Part shown: one piece after another, positions 17,651-25,578 of the stretch
Layout of the letters: each line of letters starts with the position of its first letter
Numbering within the stretch: position 1 is the first letter of the stretch
Source of the DNA: Brevundimonas lutea
GTDB lineage: Bacteria; Pseudomonadota; Alphaproteobacteria; Caulobacterales; Caulobacteraceae
DNA length: 64,000 nt
NCBI RefSeq assembly: GCF_003704105.1
Contig: NZ_QUOQ01000002.1
Span: 186,001-250,000 of the forward strand
Direction: 5' to 3'
The notes under the pieces: model-generated
Database searches by the model: none
What the model saw: only the letters and a program-made list of their open reading frames with translations
What the model was told of the DNA's origin: nothing
Made by a program: the position numbers and the translations under genes

Positions 17651-19201
17651 ATGCGTCCCAACCGCCGCGCCGTGATCTCCGGTCTGGTCGCCGCGCCCTG
17701 GGTGTTGCGGTTCGGGGCCGCGCGCGCGGCGTCGGCGTCGTTGTTTCCCTTGGGTGTCGCCAGCGGTGACCCGTCGTCGGACGGCATGGTGCTGTGGACC
17801 CGCCTGGCCCTGGACCCGCTCGCCGCCGACGGCCAGGGCGGCATGGCCGGGGCCGTGCCGGTCCGCTGGGAGGTCGCCGAGGACGAGGCCTTCAACCGCA
17901 TCGCTGTTTCGGGCGAAACCATCGCGGAATCCGCCCGCGCCCACAGCGTCCATGTCGAGACCGCCGGCCTGCGTCCCGGCCGGCCCTACTGGTACCGCTT
18001 CGCCGCCCAGGGACAGCGCAGCCCGGTGGGCCTGACCCGCACCGCGCCGGCGCCCGCAGCCCACGCCGATCGCCTGCGCCTGGCCATCGCCTCCTGCTCG
18101 AATTGGGAGCGCGGCTATTTCAGCGCCTACCGCCATATGGCCGAGGAGCGGCCGGACCTGACACTGTTCCTCGGGGACTATATCTATGAGTACAGCCTGG
18201 GGCGCGACCGATCAGCCGAGGTCGTCCGGCCCTATGGGCTGGAGGAAGCCACGACCCTGGCCGGCTATCGCAACCGCTACGCCCTGCACCGAACCGACCC
18301 GGACCTGCAGGCGCTGCACGCCGCCGCGCCGTGCCTGGCGGTGTGGGACGACCACGAGGTCCACGACGACTACTCCGGCGTCTGGTCCAAGACCCCCGGC
18401 GTCACTCCGGACGCATTCCAGGCCCGCCGCGCGGCGGCCTACCAGGCCTTCTTCGAGGCCATGCCGGTGCGCCGATCGGGCCTGTCCAGCCGCCTGTATC
18501 GCCGCGCCCGCTGGGGCCGTCTGGCCGAGCTGCACATGCTGGATGGCCGCCAGCACCGGTCGCGACAGCCGTGTCCGGATCCCGAGACCGGCGGCAAGGG
18601 CCAGGTCATCGCCGACGCCCTGTGTCCCGACCGGCTGGATCCGTCCCGCACCTTCCTCGGCTTCGACCAGGAACGGTGGCTGTACGACGGCCTCGGCCAG
18701 GGCGACGCCCGGTGGACGATCCTTGGCCAGAACCTGGTCATGGCCGGGCTGCGCTTCGGCGACGGCGGGCCGGACACCCCCTACTGGACCGACACCTGGG
18801 ACGGCTTTCCGGCAGCCCGCGCGCGCCTGACCGAGGCGCTGGCGACACTCAGGCCCCGCAACCCGGTGGTGTTCAGCGGCGATTATCACTCCTTCTGGGC
18901 CAATGAGGTGAAGCGCGACCCCGCCGATCCCTCATCCGCCACCGTCGCCGCCGAGTTCGTCGGCAGCTCGATCACCTCGGGCGGCCCGCCCCACGACGCC
19001 ATCATGGGTTTCATGCGCCACAATCCCCAGATTCGCTTCTTCGAGGGCCGGGTGCGCGGCTACATGACCGCCGATCTGACGCCCGATCGGATGGCGGTCG
19101 CCTACCGCGCCGTCTCCGATGTCCGCGATCCTGCCACCACGGTCTCCACCCTGGCCGCCTGGGTGGTCGAGGACGGCCGCCCGGCCGTACTGGCCGCCTA
19201 G
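17651..19201 (+). CDS. phoD: PhoD-family alkaline phosphatase, Tat-exported
   Basis: A 516-residue metallophosphoesterase. The N-terminus NRRAVISGLVAAPWVLRFG is a Tat-like signal. An N-terminal PhoD_N domain (FPLGVASGDPSSDGMVLWTR) precedes the catalytic domain with LRLAIASCSNWERGYFSAYR, LFLGDYIYE, VWDDHEVHDDYSG and VVFSGDYHSFW, which supply the Ca/Fe ligands of PhoD enzymes. It releases phosphate from phosphodiesters and monoesters in the periplasm. AAGGAG lies before the ATG. No Pho box was recognised. Confidence 0.93.
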   Translation: MRPNRRAVISGLVAAPWVLRFGAARAASASLFPLGVASGDPSSDGMVLWTRLALDPLAADGQGGMAGAVPVRWEVAEDEAFNRIAVSGETIAESARAHSVHVETAGLRPGRPYWYRFAAQGQRSPVGLTRTAPAPAAHADRLRLAIASCSNWERGYFSAYRHMAEERPDLTLFLGDYIYEYSLGRDRSAEVVRPYGLEEATTLAGYRNRYALHRTDPDLQALHAAAPCLAVWDDHEVHDDYSGVWSKTPGVTPDAFQARRAAAYQAFFEAMPVRRSGLSSRLYRRARWGRLAELHMLDGRQHRSRQPCPDPETGGKGQVIADALCPDRLDPSRTFLGFDQERWLYDGLGQGDARWTILGQNLVMAGLRFGDGGPDTPYWTDTWDGFPAARARLTEALATLRPRNPVVFSGDYHSFWANEVKRDPADPSSATVAAEFVGSSITSGGPPHDAIMGFMRHNPQIRFFEGRVRGYMTADLTPDRMAVAYRAVSDVRDPATTVSTLAAWVVEDGRPAVLAA

Positions 19202-19824
19202 CGGATGCGGCGCCACGCCTCGACGAACGTTCGCGCCCGCTCGCCGACGACCGCGGCGCTGTCGCCCGCCTTGTAGAGCGCCCCGCCGATGCCGAAGCCG
19301 GCGGCTCCGGCCTGCATCCAGTCGCCCATGGTCTCGGGCGACACCCCGCCGACGGCCAGCACTCGGGTTTCCGCCGGCAACACCGCGCGCAAAGCCTTCA
19401 GCCCCGCGGGCCCGGCGATCTCGGCCGGGAAGAGCTTCAGCCCGTCGGCTCCGGCCGCCAAAGCCTGAAAGGCCTCGGTCGGGGTGAAGACGCCCGGAAG
19501 CGACACCAGCCCCAGCGCCTTGGTCTCGCGGATCACCGCCGCGTCCATGCCCGGCGAAATCACCAGCCGCCCACCGGCCTGGGCCACCGCCCGCGTGGCC
19601 TCGACGGTCAGCACCGTGCCGGCTCCGACCACCGCCCGGTCGCCCACCGCCTCGACCATCCGGCTGATGCTCTCCAGCGGCCGGGGCGAATTCAGCGGCA
19701 CCTCCAGACAGCGGAAGCCCGCTTCGACCAGGGCTTCGCCGACCGAAGCCGCATCCTCCGGCGTCAGGCCGCGCAGAATGGCGACCAGCGGCAGCTCATC
19801 CATCCAGGCCAGCGGGTCGGTCAT
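19198..19824 (-). CDS. dgoA: 2-dehydro-3-deoxy-6-phosphogalactonate aldolase
   Basis: A 208-residue KDPG/KHG-type class I aldolase that splits KDPGal into pyruvate and glyceraldehyde 3-phosphate. LPLVAILRGLTPEDA and FRCLEVPLNSP (catalytic Glu) open the barrel, and ADGLKLFPAE carries the Schiff-base Lys. VLAVGGVSPETM and GFGIGGALY are phosphate-binding segments. The MTDPLAW start at 19824 overlaps the dgoK stop by ATGA, so the two are co-translated. The pairing with dgoK favours the galactonate enzyme over the gluconate-path Eda. Confidence 0.92.
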   Translation of the reverse strand: MTDPLAWMDELPLVAILRGLTPEDAASVGEALVEAGFRCLEVPLNSPRPLESISRMVEAVGDRAVVGAGTVLTVEATRAVAQAGGRLVISPGMDAAVIRETKALGLVSLPGVFTPTEAFQALAAGADGLKLFPAEIAGPAGLKALRAVLPAETRVLAVGGVSPETMGDWMQAGAAGFGIGGALYKAGDSAAVVGERARTFVEAWRRIR

Positions 19825-20717
19825 GACAGGGCTCTCCACAGGCGATGTAGTCCGGCGGCCACCGCGACCTCGGCATCGACCACCTTGGCCGCAGGTCGGC
19901 CCAGCGCCTCCAGCGCCAGGGCGTAACGCGCCGTCAGGGCCGGCGTCCCCACCAGCACCAGCGGCCCGTCGACCTCGCCCAGGCCGCCCGCCATCTCCGC
20001 CCCGACCAGAAGCCCAGAGAGCAGGTCCGCCGCGCCCGCGCCGTCCAGCGTCCCCGCCAGACGCCGCACCCGCACCCGGAACAGGGTGGCCGTCAACGCC
20101 GGATCGTCGAAGCCCAAGCGGACGCCGTCCAAAAAGGCGCGGTCGTCCTGGCCGGGCGTCGCCATGCCGCGTCCCATCAGGGTGGCGTCCCTCACCGCCG
20201 CGAACAGCTCGCCGGTCAGGAAGGTCCGAAACCCCACGATCCGGTCGCCCTCACGCCGGATCCATTTCGAATGCGTCCCTGGCGCGAGCACGGTGAAGCG
20301 CGCCGCCGGCGCCTCGACGCCCAGCGCCTGAATCTCCTCGCCGCGCATAACGTCGCCCAGGCCCTCGTCCTCGAGACAGAGGCCGGGCACGATGCGGACA
20401 TCGGGCCGATCGGGCGGGCTGAGCACCGCGCGGGCCAGATCGTCGAGGCCGACGGGGCAGGGCAGATAGGGCGCGGGCGCCCATCCCTCCTTCGACCCGG
20501 CCATGCCGCAGGCGATCACGGGCAAGCTCCCGGCGTCCAACGACGCGGCCAAGTCTTCCAGCACGCCGCGAAAGGCGTCGGGCGTCAGTTTCGACGCGCC
20601 GCGATCGTCGTGCCGACGCCCCACCACAGTCCCATCCGCCGCCAGCCGGTAGGCCCGAACGCTGGTCGTGCCCCAGTCGAGGGCGAGCAGATCGGCGCTG
20701 TCCATGGACGACGTCAT
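19821..20717 (-). CDS. dgoK: 2-dehydro-3-deoxygalactonokinase
   Basis: A 298-residue sugar-acid kinase of the ASKHA fold that phosphorylates 2-dehydro-3-deoxy-galactonate at O6. LALDWGTTSVRAYRL is the phosphate-1 loop, IACGMAGSKEGWAPAPYLPC is characteristic of DgoK, and LAPGTHSKWIRR is a conserved ATP-site segment. It is upstream of and coupled to dgoA, completing the last two steps of the DeLey-Doudoroff galactose route. The dehydratase and dehydrogenase genes are not in the window. MTSSMDS offers a second start at 20705. Confidence 0.93.
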   Translation of the reverse strand: MTSSMDSADLLALDWGTTSVRAYRLAADGTVVGRRHDDRGASKLTPDAFRGVLEDLAASLDAGSLPVIACGMAGSKEGWAPAPYLPCPVGLDDLARAVLSPPDRPDVRIVPGLCLEDEGLGDVMRGEEIQALGVEAPAARFTVLAPGTHSKWIRREGDRIVGFRTFLTGELFAAVRDATLMGRGMATPGQDDRAFLDGVRLGFDDPALTATLFRVRVRRLAGTLDGAGAADLLSGLLVGAEMAGGLGEVDGPLVLVGTPALTARYALALEALGRPAAKVVDAEVAVAAGLHRLWRALS

Positions 20718-20721
20718 GTTT

Positions 20722-20748
20722 CACCCATGCAATCTCGATGCACGGGTG
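20722..20748. promoter_or_regulatory. Imperfect palindrome upstream of dgoK, possible operator
   Basis: CACCCATGCA at 20722-20731 and TGCACGGGTG at 20739-20748 form 10-base arms with one mismatch around a 7-base spacer. It begins 5 bases upstream of the dgoK start, between dgoK and the divergent GH5 gene. The size and symmetry suit a dimeric repressor such as those of sugar-acid genes. No regulator gene is adjacent. Confidence 0.4.
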
Positions 20749-20852
20749 GCAACGTCTTTGTGGCCCGGCTTGAGCCTTGTCGATTGATCCGAACGGCGAT
20801 CCCCGCCTTTATGCGCCAACCATCCTCGACCCTCCCCGGAGACCGCCTGACC

Positions 20853-22046
20853 GTGAAGACCGGCCTGACCGCCCTGTTGCTCGGCGTGACCCTGCTGCTC
20901 GCCGCCTGCGCCACCGGACCGGCCGGGGTCACGCGCGAACAGCCCGTTCCGGGCGTCGTGCTGCCGCTGCGCACCCAAGGCGCGGAGATCGTCGACCAGC
21001 GCGGCCGCCGGGTGATGCTGAAGGGGGTGAACTGGTACGGCGCGGAATCGCCCGATTTCGTGGTCGGCGGCCTGGATCGTCGCCCGCTGGCCGAAATCGC
21101 CGGAGAGATCGCCGACGCGGGTTTCAATGTCGTGCGGCTGCCTTGGTCGAACGAGATGGTGGCGCGCAATCCCCTGATCGCCGCCGACCGTCTGGCCGCC
21201 AATCCCGAGCTTCAGGGCCTGCGCGCGCTGGGCGTGTTTGATCGGGTGGTCGAGGCCCTGGGCGCCGAGGGGGTGATGGTGGTGCTCGACAACCACCGCA
21301 GCCGCGCCGACTGGTGTTGCGACACCGCTCACGGCGACGGCCTGTGGCACACCGCCGCCTATCCCGAAGCGGTCTGGCTCCAGCACTGGCGGCGCATGGC
21401 CGTGCGCTACGGTCACCTGCCGCATGTGATCGGGGCCGAGTTGAGGAACGGCATCCGGCCCGATCCCGGCCAGGGGCTGACCCCGACCTGGGGCGACGGC
21501 GCCCTGCTGACCGACTGGCAGGCGGCGGCCGGGCGCGGCGGCGAGGCGGTGCTCCAGGCCAATCCGAATCTGCTGGTGATCGTCGGCGGCATCGACTGGC
21601 AGAACAATCTGCACGGCGTGTGGCAGCATCCGGTGGAGCTTTCGCGTCCCAACCGGCTGGTCTACGCCGTCCACGACTATCCCTGGTGGCGCAGTGAGGA
21701 GGAGCGGGCCGATCCGCGCCTGTTCGCCGAACGGTCCCATGAACGCTGGGGCTTTGTGCGCGATCGCGACTTCCCTCATCAGGCTCCGGTCTGGGTCAGC
21801 GAATGGGGCGGCTGTCTTCAGCCCGACCACAACGGCGCCTGTCCGCCCACCGACACCGCCTATGTCGAGGCCTTCGCCCGCTACGCCCGCGACAGCCGTA
21901 TCGACTGGAGCTGGCAGCCGCTGAACGGAACCCAGTCCTCGGGCTACGGCCGCCAGGTCGGAGCGGTCGAGAGCTGGGGCCTGTTCGACCCCAGCTGGTC
22001 GCGCTGGGCCGACCCGGATCTGGTCGAGCGTCTGACCGACCGCTGA
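20853..22046 (+). CDS. GH5-like glycoside hydrolase lipoprotein, acid/base Glu absent
   Basis: A 397-residue lipoprotein. The GTG at 20853 was chosen because it directly opens a lipoprotein signal (TALLLGVTLLLAACATG) and GGAGA lies upstream; an ATG at 20811 would add 14 residues. GH5 features are GRRVMLKGVNWYGAE, AGFNVVRLPWSNEM, VMVVLDNHRS and the nucleophile Glu317 in PVWVSEWGG. At the acid/base position the usual Asn-Glu reads Asn199-Gly200 (AELRNGIRP). The protein may be a weak or inactive hydrolase, a binding protein, or use another residue. No cellulose- or mannan-specific neighbours. Confidence 0.83.
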   Translation: MKTGLTALLLGVTLLLAACATGPAGVTREQPVPGVVLPLRTQGAEIVDQRGRRVMLKGVNWYGAESPDFVVGGLDRRPLAEIAGEIADAGFNVVRLPWSNEMVARNPLIAADRLAANPELQGLRALGVFDRVVEALGAEGVMVVLDNHRSRADWCCDTAHGDGLWHTAAYPEAVWLQHWRRMAVRYGHLPHVIGAELRNGIRPDPGQGLTPTWGDGALLTDWQAAAGRGGEAVLQANPNLLVIVGGIDWQNNLHGVWQHPVELSRPNRLVYAVHDYPWWRSEEERADPRLFAERSHERWGFVRDRDFPHQAPVWVSEWGGCLQPDHNGACPPTDTAYVEAFARYARDSRIDWSWQPLNGTQSSGYGRQVGAVESWGLFDPSWSRWADPDLVERLTDR

Positions 22047-22050
22047 GCCG

Positions 22051-23475
22051 TCAGCCCAGAACCACCCGCTCGCCCTCGATGCGATGGGCGATGCCGACCC
22101 GCGCCAGCAGTCCCGCCACCATCTCGGCCGGGTCGTCGGAGCCATCGTCCAGCAGCCGCTCGACATCACCAAGCAAGATGACGTCGCCCGACACCGCCAT
22201 CAGCGCCGCCAGCCAGTCCTGGCGCGACAGCACCTCGTCCTCGCGATTGGCCGCGATTAGCGGGCGCAGGAAGTCGAAGCCGTCGCCGCCGTCGCGCCGC
22301 CCCTGGGCCGCCTCGGCGACCAGCCACAGCACCGCTCCACAGGCGTAATAGGCCCGGTGCTCGCCGCGCGATCCGGCGCCCTGCACGCCCCGACCGTCGG
22401 TCAGGGAAACGCAGTCGTCGACCTCGCGCTGCAGCTCGGCGCGGGCGTCCCACGTCGGGTCGGCCGCCGCTAGGGCGCGAATCGCCATCAGGTCGGCGCC
22501 GCCCTCGGTAATCCAGGCTTGAGGCGGGCCCGCGTACCGCACCGTCTGGCCCAGCCAGAAGTGGGCGCTCTCATGGGCGATGAACCAGCGCGAGCGGTCG
22601 ATCATCTCCTGGTCCGGCGTGACGATGCCCTGGCCCTCGTAGCTCATCACGATCAGGCCCGGCATGACGCTGCCGCTCATCGAGGTCATGCGCTCGGTCG
22701 GACCGTTCCAGCTGACCATCACGGTCGGCTGCCCAAAGGCGCCTTCCCCGAGGCGCGCCTCATAGAAGTCGGCCACCCAGGGCGCGAATTCGCCGATCTG
22801 CTGCGGCACCCAGCTGGGCAGGGTGGGGTCCAGCACGGTGGTCAGGCGCTCGCCGCGCGTCACCCGCGCGTCGCCGAACAGCACATAGGTGTCGGCGTCG
22901 TTGGTGGTGATCCCGTCCCAGCGCTCGCCCCGGAACAGGATCTGGCCCGCCGGATCCGTCCATCTCACCTCGGCCGGCCCGGTCGCCAGACTGACGCCGT
23001 TCAGGTCACGCGGCAGCGCCTCGACGGCTTCCAGGCTCGACACCGGAAACACATCGAAGATGTGGGTCGGCATGGCCACCGCGCCGTCCGAGAACATCAG
23101 GGTGGCGTAGTCGGCCTCCAGATCGACCGCCTCGGGCCGCAGCGTCAGCCTGACCGAGCGTGGAACCGGACCGCCGTCCACGGCGCGCAGGACGTCGTAG
23201 TTTCCGCGCCGCTCCAGCAGCACGCCGGGCGTCTCGACCGTCCACTGGCGCGGCCGCCACGGCTCGCGCACCTCCATGATCAGGCTGGAGCGCACGAAGG
23301 CCCACACCGGCGCGTCGCGGTCGAGGACGTAATCGGCGGTGAACCGGTCGCCCGCGCGGGCGACTTCGACGCGGATGTCGGCGTCGGCCCCTTGTGAGCT
23401 TGATGCCGGGGCCGTGGCGCAGCCGGCGAGGACGAGGATCATCAGCGCCAGCGGCGCGCGGAAAAGACGGATCAT
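22051..23475 (-). CDS. M1-like (gluzincin) metallopeptidase-related lipoprotein
   Basis: A 474-residue lipoprotein with signal MIRLFRAPLALMILVLAGCA. The catalytic motif is HESAH followed after 18 residues by Glu in WITEGGADLMA, the HExxH-x18-E spacing of M1/gluzincin peptidases. The N-terminal half is beta-rich, as in M1 N-domains. There is no clear GAMEN exopeptidase motif, so an aminopeptidase activity should not be assumed. It converges with the GH5-like gene, 4 bases apart. Substrate unknown. Confidence 0.78.
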   Translation of the reverse strand: MIRLFRAPLALMILVLAGCATAPASSSQGADADIRVEVARAGDRFTADYVLDRDAPVWAFVRSSLIMEVREPWRPRQWTVETPGVLLERRGNYDVLRAVDGGPVPRSVRLTLRPEAVDLEADYATLMFSDGAVAMPTHIFDVFPVSSLEAVEALPRDLNGVSLATGPAEVRWTDPAGQILFRGERWDGITTNDADTYVLFGDARVTRGERLTTVLDPTLPSWVPQQIGEFAPWVADFYEARLGEGAFGQPTVMVSWNGPTERMTSMSGSVMPGLIVMSYEGQGIVTPDQEMIDRSRWFIAHESAHFWLGQTVRYAGPPQAWITEGGADLMAIRALAAADPTWDARAELQREVDDCVSLTDGRGVQGAGSRGEHRAYYACGAVLWLVAEAAQGRRDGGDGFDFLRPLIAANREDEVLSRQDWLAALMAVSGDVILLGDVERLLDDGSDDPAEMVAGLLARVGIAHRIEGERVVLG

Positions 23476-23834
23476 ACCCGTCCGTTAGGCGAGCGCCGGG
23501 CCGCCGTCACCTTACCGAGTCGTCACACCCGGGGCCCGGTTCCGGCTCCGGCGCTTGAGAGGTGCGCTGCTGTTCCCCCATCCCACGTGGCCCAGGCTCC
23601 GCGTCCCGGCGGATTCCTGCGATTCAGCGTCACGACGTCCGCCCCAGGGCCGGACTGCCTCATGATGGGAAAATGGACGCTGCAAAACGCCGCCCTCACC
23701 CGCACCTGGACTCGCGTCGCTGCGAGAGTCCAACGCGTAGCGCGCACTTGTCGCCGCGCGCGTCCCTGAAAAGGCTCAGCAATCTTCAGCGGCAACGGCC
23801 GCCGTTGGACTCCTGGACTCAAAAAAGTTCGTGC
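23476..23834. other. Gene-free stretch with repeated TGGACTC heptamers
   Basis: No coding frame with convincing composition was found. The heptamer TGGACTC occurs at 23707-23713, 23806-23812 and 23814-23820, and inverted at 23726-23732, so one pair can form a 7-base stem. CAACGG (23793-23798) and CCGTTG (23802-23807) form a short hairpin, and an A-run lies at 23821-23826. It is not a tRNA. Possible remnant of a repeat or mobile element. Confidence 0.4.
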
Positions 23835-24812
23835 TCAGGTCAGCGCTCGCCGCGCCGCTTCCAGTTCGGCGGCCATGACCGTCTTGAGGCGTTCGGGGGC
23901 CAGGATGCGGGCCTGGCCGCTCCAGCTGAACAGGTGCCAGGCCAGTTCGCGCATGCCCGAGGCGGTGAAGCGCACGATCACCGAGCCGTCGGGTCGGTCC
24001 TCGATCGCCTGGGTGGGATGCCAGCGCCAGGCCCGCGCCTCGGCCGCCCCCTCCGGCGCGATCTGCAGCACGACGTCCTCGACCGCGTCCTGATAGATGC
24101 CGAACGACTGGCTGGCGAAGGCGGCGAGGTCGAAGTCCTCGGGCGGCGAGGCGGGCTGGCCCAGGGCCTCGACCGCGCTCATCCGGTCCAGGCGAAAGGT
24201 CTGGATGCGCTGGGACGTCAGGTCGGCGGCGACCAGATAATTGGCCCGGCCGAACATCAGGCCGCACGGGGCGACCGCGCGCCGACGCGCCTCGGCGCCG
24301 GGGCGGCTGTAGACGAAGGCCAGCGCCGATCCCGCCAGCACCGCGCTCCGGATCTCGGCCAGCATGGCCTCGTCGGCGGTGGGGCGCGGCCCGGCCTGCA
24401 CCGCGATGGTCTCGGCCCGGACCAGCGCCTCGAGATCGGGGGCCAGCCGGTTCAGGGTGGTGGACCTGACCGCGCTCTTGATCTTGCGCTCCAGCGATTC
24501 CAGCTGCGCCGCCCGGGCCGGTTCGCCATCAGTCCGCAACCGCCGCGAGGCGTTGGACAGCTCGGCCAGTTCGGCCGTGGTCGGCGCCTGTTCGAAGGCC
24601 GACAGCCCGCCCCGGATACGCCAGCGCTTGTTGGGCGGATCCGACATCTCCTCCATGGTCGGAAACAGCAGACCGACCGCGTCGCGCAGCCGCTCGGCCG
24701 TGCGTCGCCCGACATCAAGATCGTTGGCGATGTCGTCCAGCGTCATCCCCTCGGCGCTGGCGGCCATGCGCCGGGCCAGATCGATGAGGATGACCGCTTT
24801 GTCGTGCCGCAT
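23835..24812 (-). CDS. WYL-domain transcriptional regulator (HTH-WYL)
   Basis: A 325-residue DNA-binding protein. An N-terminal helix-turn-helix (MTLDDIANDLDVGRRTAERL) is followed by a linker and a WYL domain (about 150-240) with ALAFVYSR, RRAVAPCGLMFGRANYLVA and IQTFRLDRMSAVEAL; the usual W-Y-L reads N-Y-L here. A C-terminal WCX-like extension (VIVRFTASGMRELAWHLFSW) ends the protein. WYL proteins bind ligands such as oligonucleotides and often control DNA-damage or defence genes. Its divergent neighbour is the small gene at 24890. Confidence 0.88.
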   Translation of the reverse strand: MRHDKAVILIDLARRMAASAEGMTLDDIANDLDVGRRTAERLRDAVGLLFPTMEEMSDPPNKRWRIRGGLSAFEQAPTTAELAELSNASRRLRTDGEPARAAQLESLERKIKSAVRSTTLNRLAPDLEALVRAETIAVQAGPRPTADEAMLAEIRSAVLAGSALAFVYSRPGAEARRRAVAPCGLMFGRANYLVAADLTSQRIQTFRLDRMSAVEALGQPASPPEDFDLAAFASQSFGIYQDAVEDVVLQIAPEGAAEARAWRWHPTQAIEDRPDGSVIVRFTASGMRELAWHLFSWSGQARILAPERLKTVMAAELEAARRALT

Positions 24813-24889
24813 AGCCGATACGTCCGATTTTGGCGTAACCCTGCCTCACGGTGCCTCATCAGACAAGCCCAGCCGATGAGGACGCCGAC

Positions 24890-25099
24890 ATGACCCGCAC
24901 CGCTTCCACCGCTCCCCGCTTCGCCGACCGCTATCTGACCGTGCCCTGCGACAATGGGCTGAAGGTCATCTGGGACCGGCTGGAGGAGCAGGTCGTCGAC
25001 GTCATCGCCGCTCCCGCCGCCCGCTACGCCGAGGAAGACCTGCTGTGGGACGAGGCCCGCGCTCCGGCCGATCGCGACGCCTGGCGCCTGGCGGCCTGA
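24890..25099 (+). CDS. Hypothetical 69-residue protein divergent from the WYL regulator
   Basis: A short acidic protein, MTRTASTAPRFADRYLTVPC onward, containing DNGLKVIWDRLEEQVVDVI and EEDLLWDEARAP. The ATG at 24890 has GAGGA upstream and was preferred to the frame start at 24851. No domain recognised. It lies 77 bases from the WYL regulator start on the opposite strand, so the regulator may control it. Confidence 0.66.
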   Translation: MTRTASTAPRFADRYLTVPCDNGLKVIWDRLEEQVVDVIAAPAARYAEEDLLWDEARAPADRDAWRLAA

Positions 25100-25182
25100 T
25101 CCGCGCCGCGGGGTTGAGCGGCGGCCGGCAATCGCTATAGTCCGCGCCGCTTTTCCGACCTCCAGTTTCGAGACCCGCCCGC

Positions 25183-25497
25183 ATGGCCGTGACGCCCGAA
25201 AGCCCCGCCTTCCCGCATGAAGAGCCGCACGTCGGCGATCGCGCCACCGAGCACGCCGATCACGACGCCGTCGCCTATCAGCGCGGGACCATGACCATCG
25301 AGGAGCAGTCGGCGACCTGGAGCCTGTTCCAGACCCTGGCCGAGTGGGGCACGCTGATCAGCTTCTGCCTGGCCCTGTTCGCCTTCCTGATCCTGGCGCC
25401 CGGCACCGGCTTCATGGGCGCCTTCATCCCCACCGTGGTGCTGATGGTCATCGGTGGCGTCTTCCTGGCCCGCAAGCCCAAGGCCGGCGGCCACTAG
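25183..25497 (+). CDS. aa3-type cytochrome c oxidase subunit IV-like protein
   Basis: A 104-residue protein with an acidic N-terminus and TMTIEEQSATWSLFQTLAEW, matching the bacterial aa3-oxidase subunit IV pattern (an EQ-x-T-x3-F segment just before a membrane helix). Two membrane helices follow (about 56-73 and 76-95), whereas classic members have one. It is upstream of the pnt transhydrogenase genes and far from other oxidase genes, so assignment to the oxidase itself is uncertain. Confidence 0.7.
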   Translation: MAVTPESPAFPHEEPHVGDRATEHADHDAVAYQRGTMTIEEQSATWSLFQTLAEWGTLISFCLALFAFLILAPGTGFMGAFIPTVVLMVIGGVFLARKPKAGGH

Positions 25498-25547
25498 GGC
25501 GGCGGCGATCGAACGCCGCTTTACCTCGCTTTTGGAAACGTCCTAAC

Positions 25548-25573
25548 CTCCCGGCGGGAAGACACGCCGGGAG
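25548..25573 (+). promoter_or_regulatory. Hairpin covering the ribosome-binding site of pntAA
   Basis: CTCCCGGCG at 25548-25556 pairs perfectly with CGCCGGGAG at 25565-25573 around an 8-base loop. The right arm contains GGGAG, the best ribosome-binding site for the ATG at 25579. When folded, the stem would hide it, so translation may be controlled by stem opening. This is seen in sequence; a regulatory effect is inferred. Confidence 0.48.
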
Positions 25574-25578
25574 TTCGC

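Noticed and set aside
23700..23740. Stem-loop that might be a tRNA
   Set aside because: No T-loop consensus or acceptor stem could be built; only a 7-base stem is present.
23587..23769. 60-codon frame in the gap between the HExxH lipoprotein and the WYL gene
   Set aside because: No ribosome-binding site, no domain, and Arg/Thr-rich composition like noncoding DNA.
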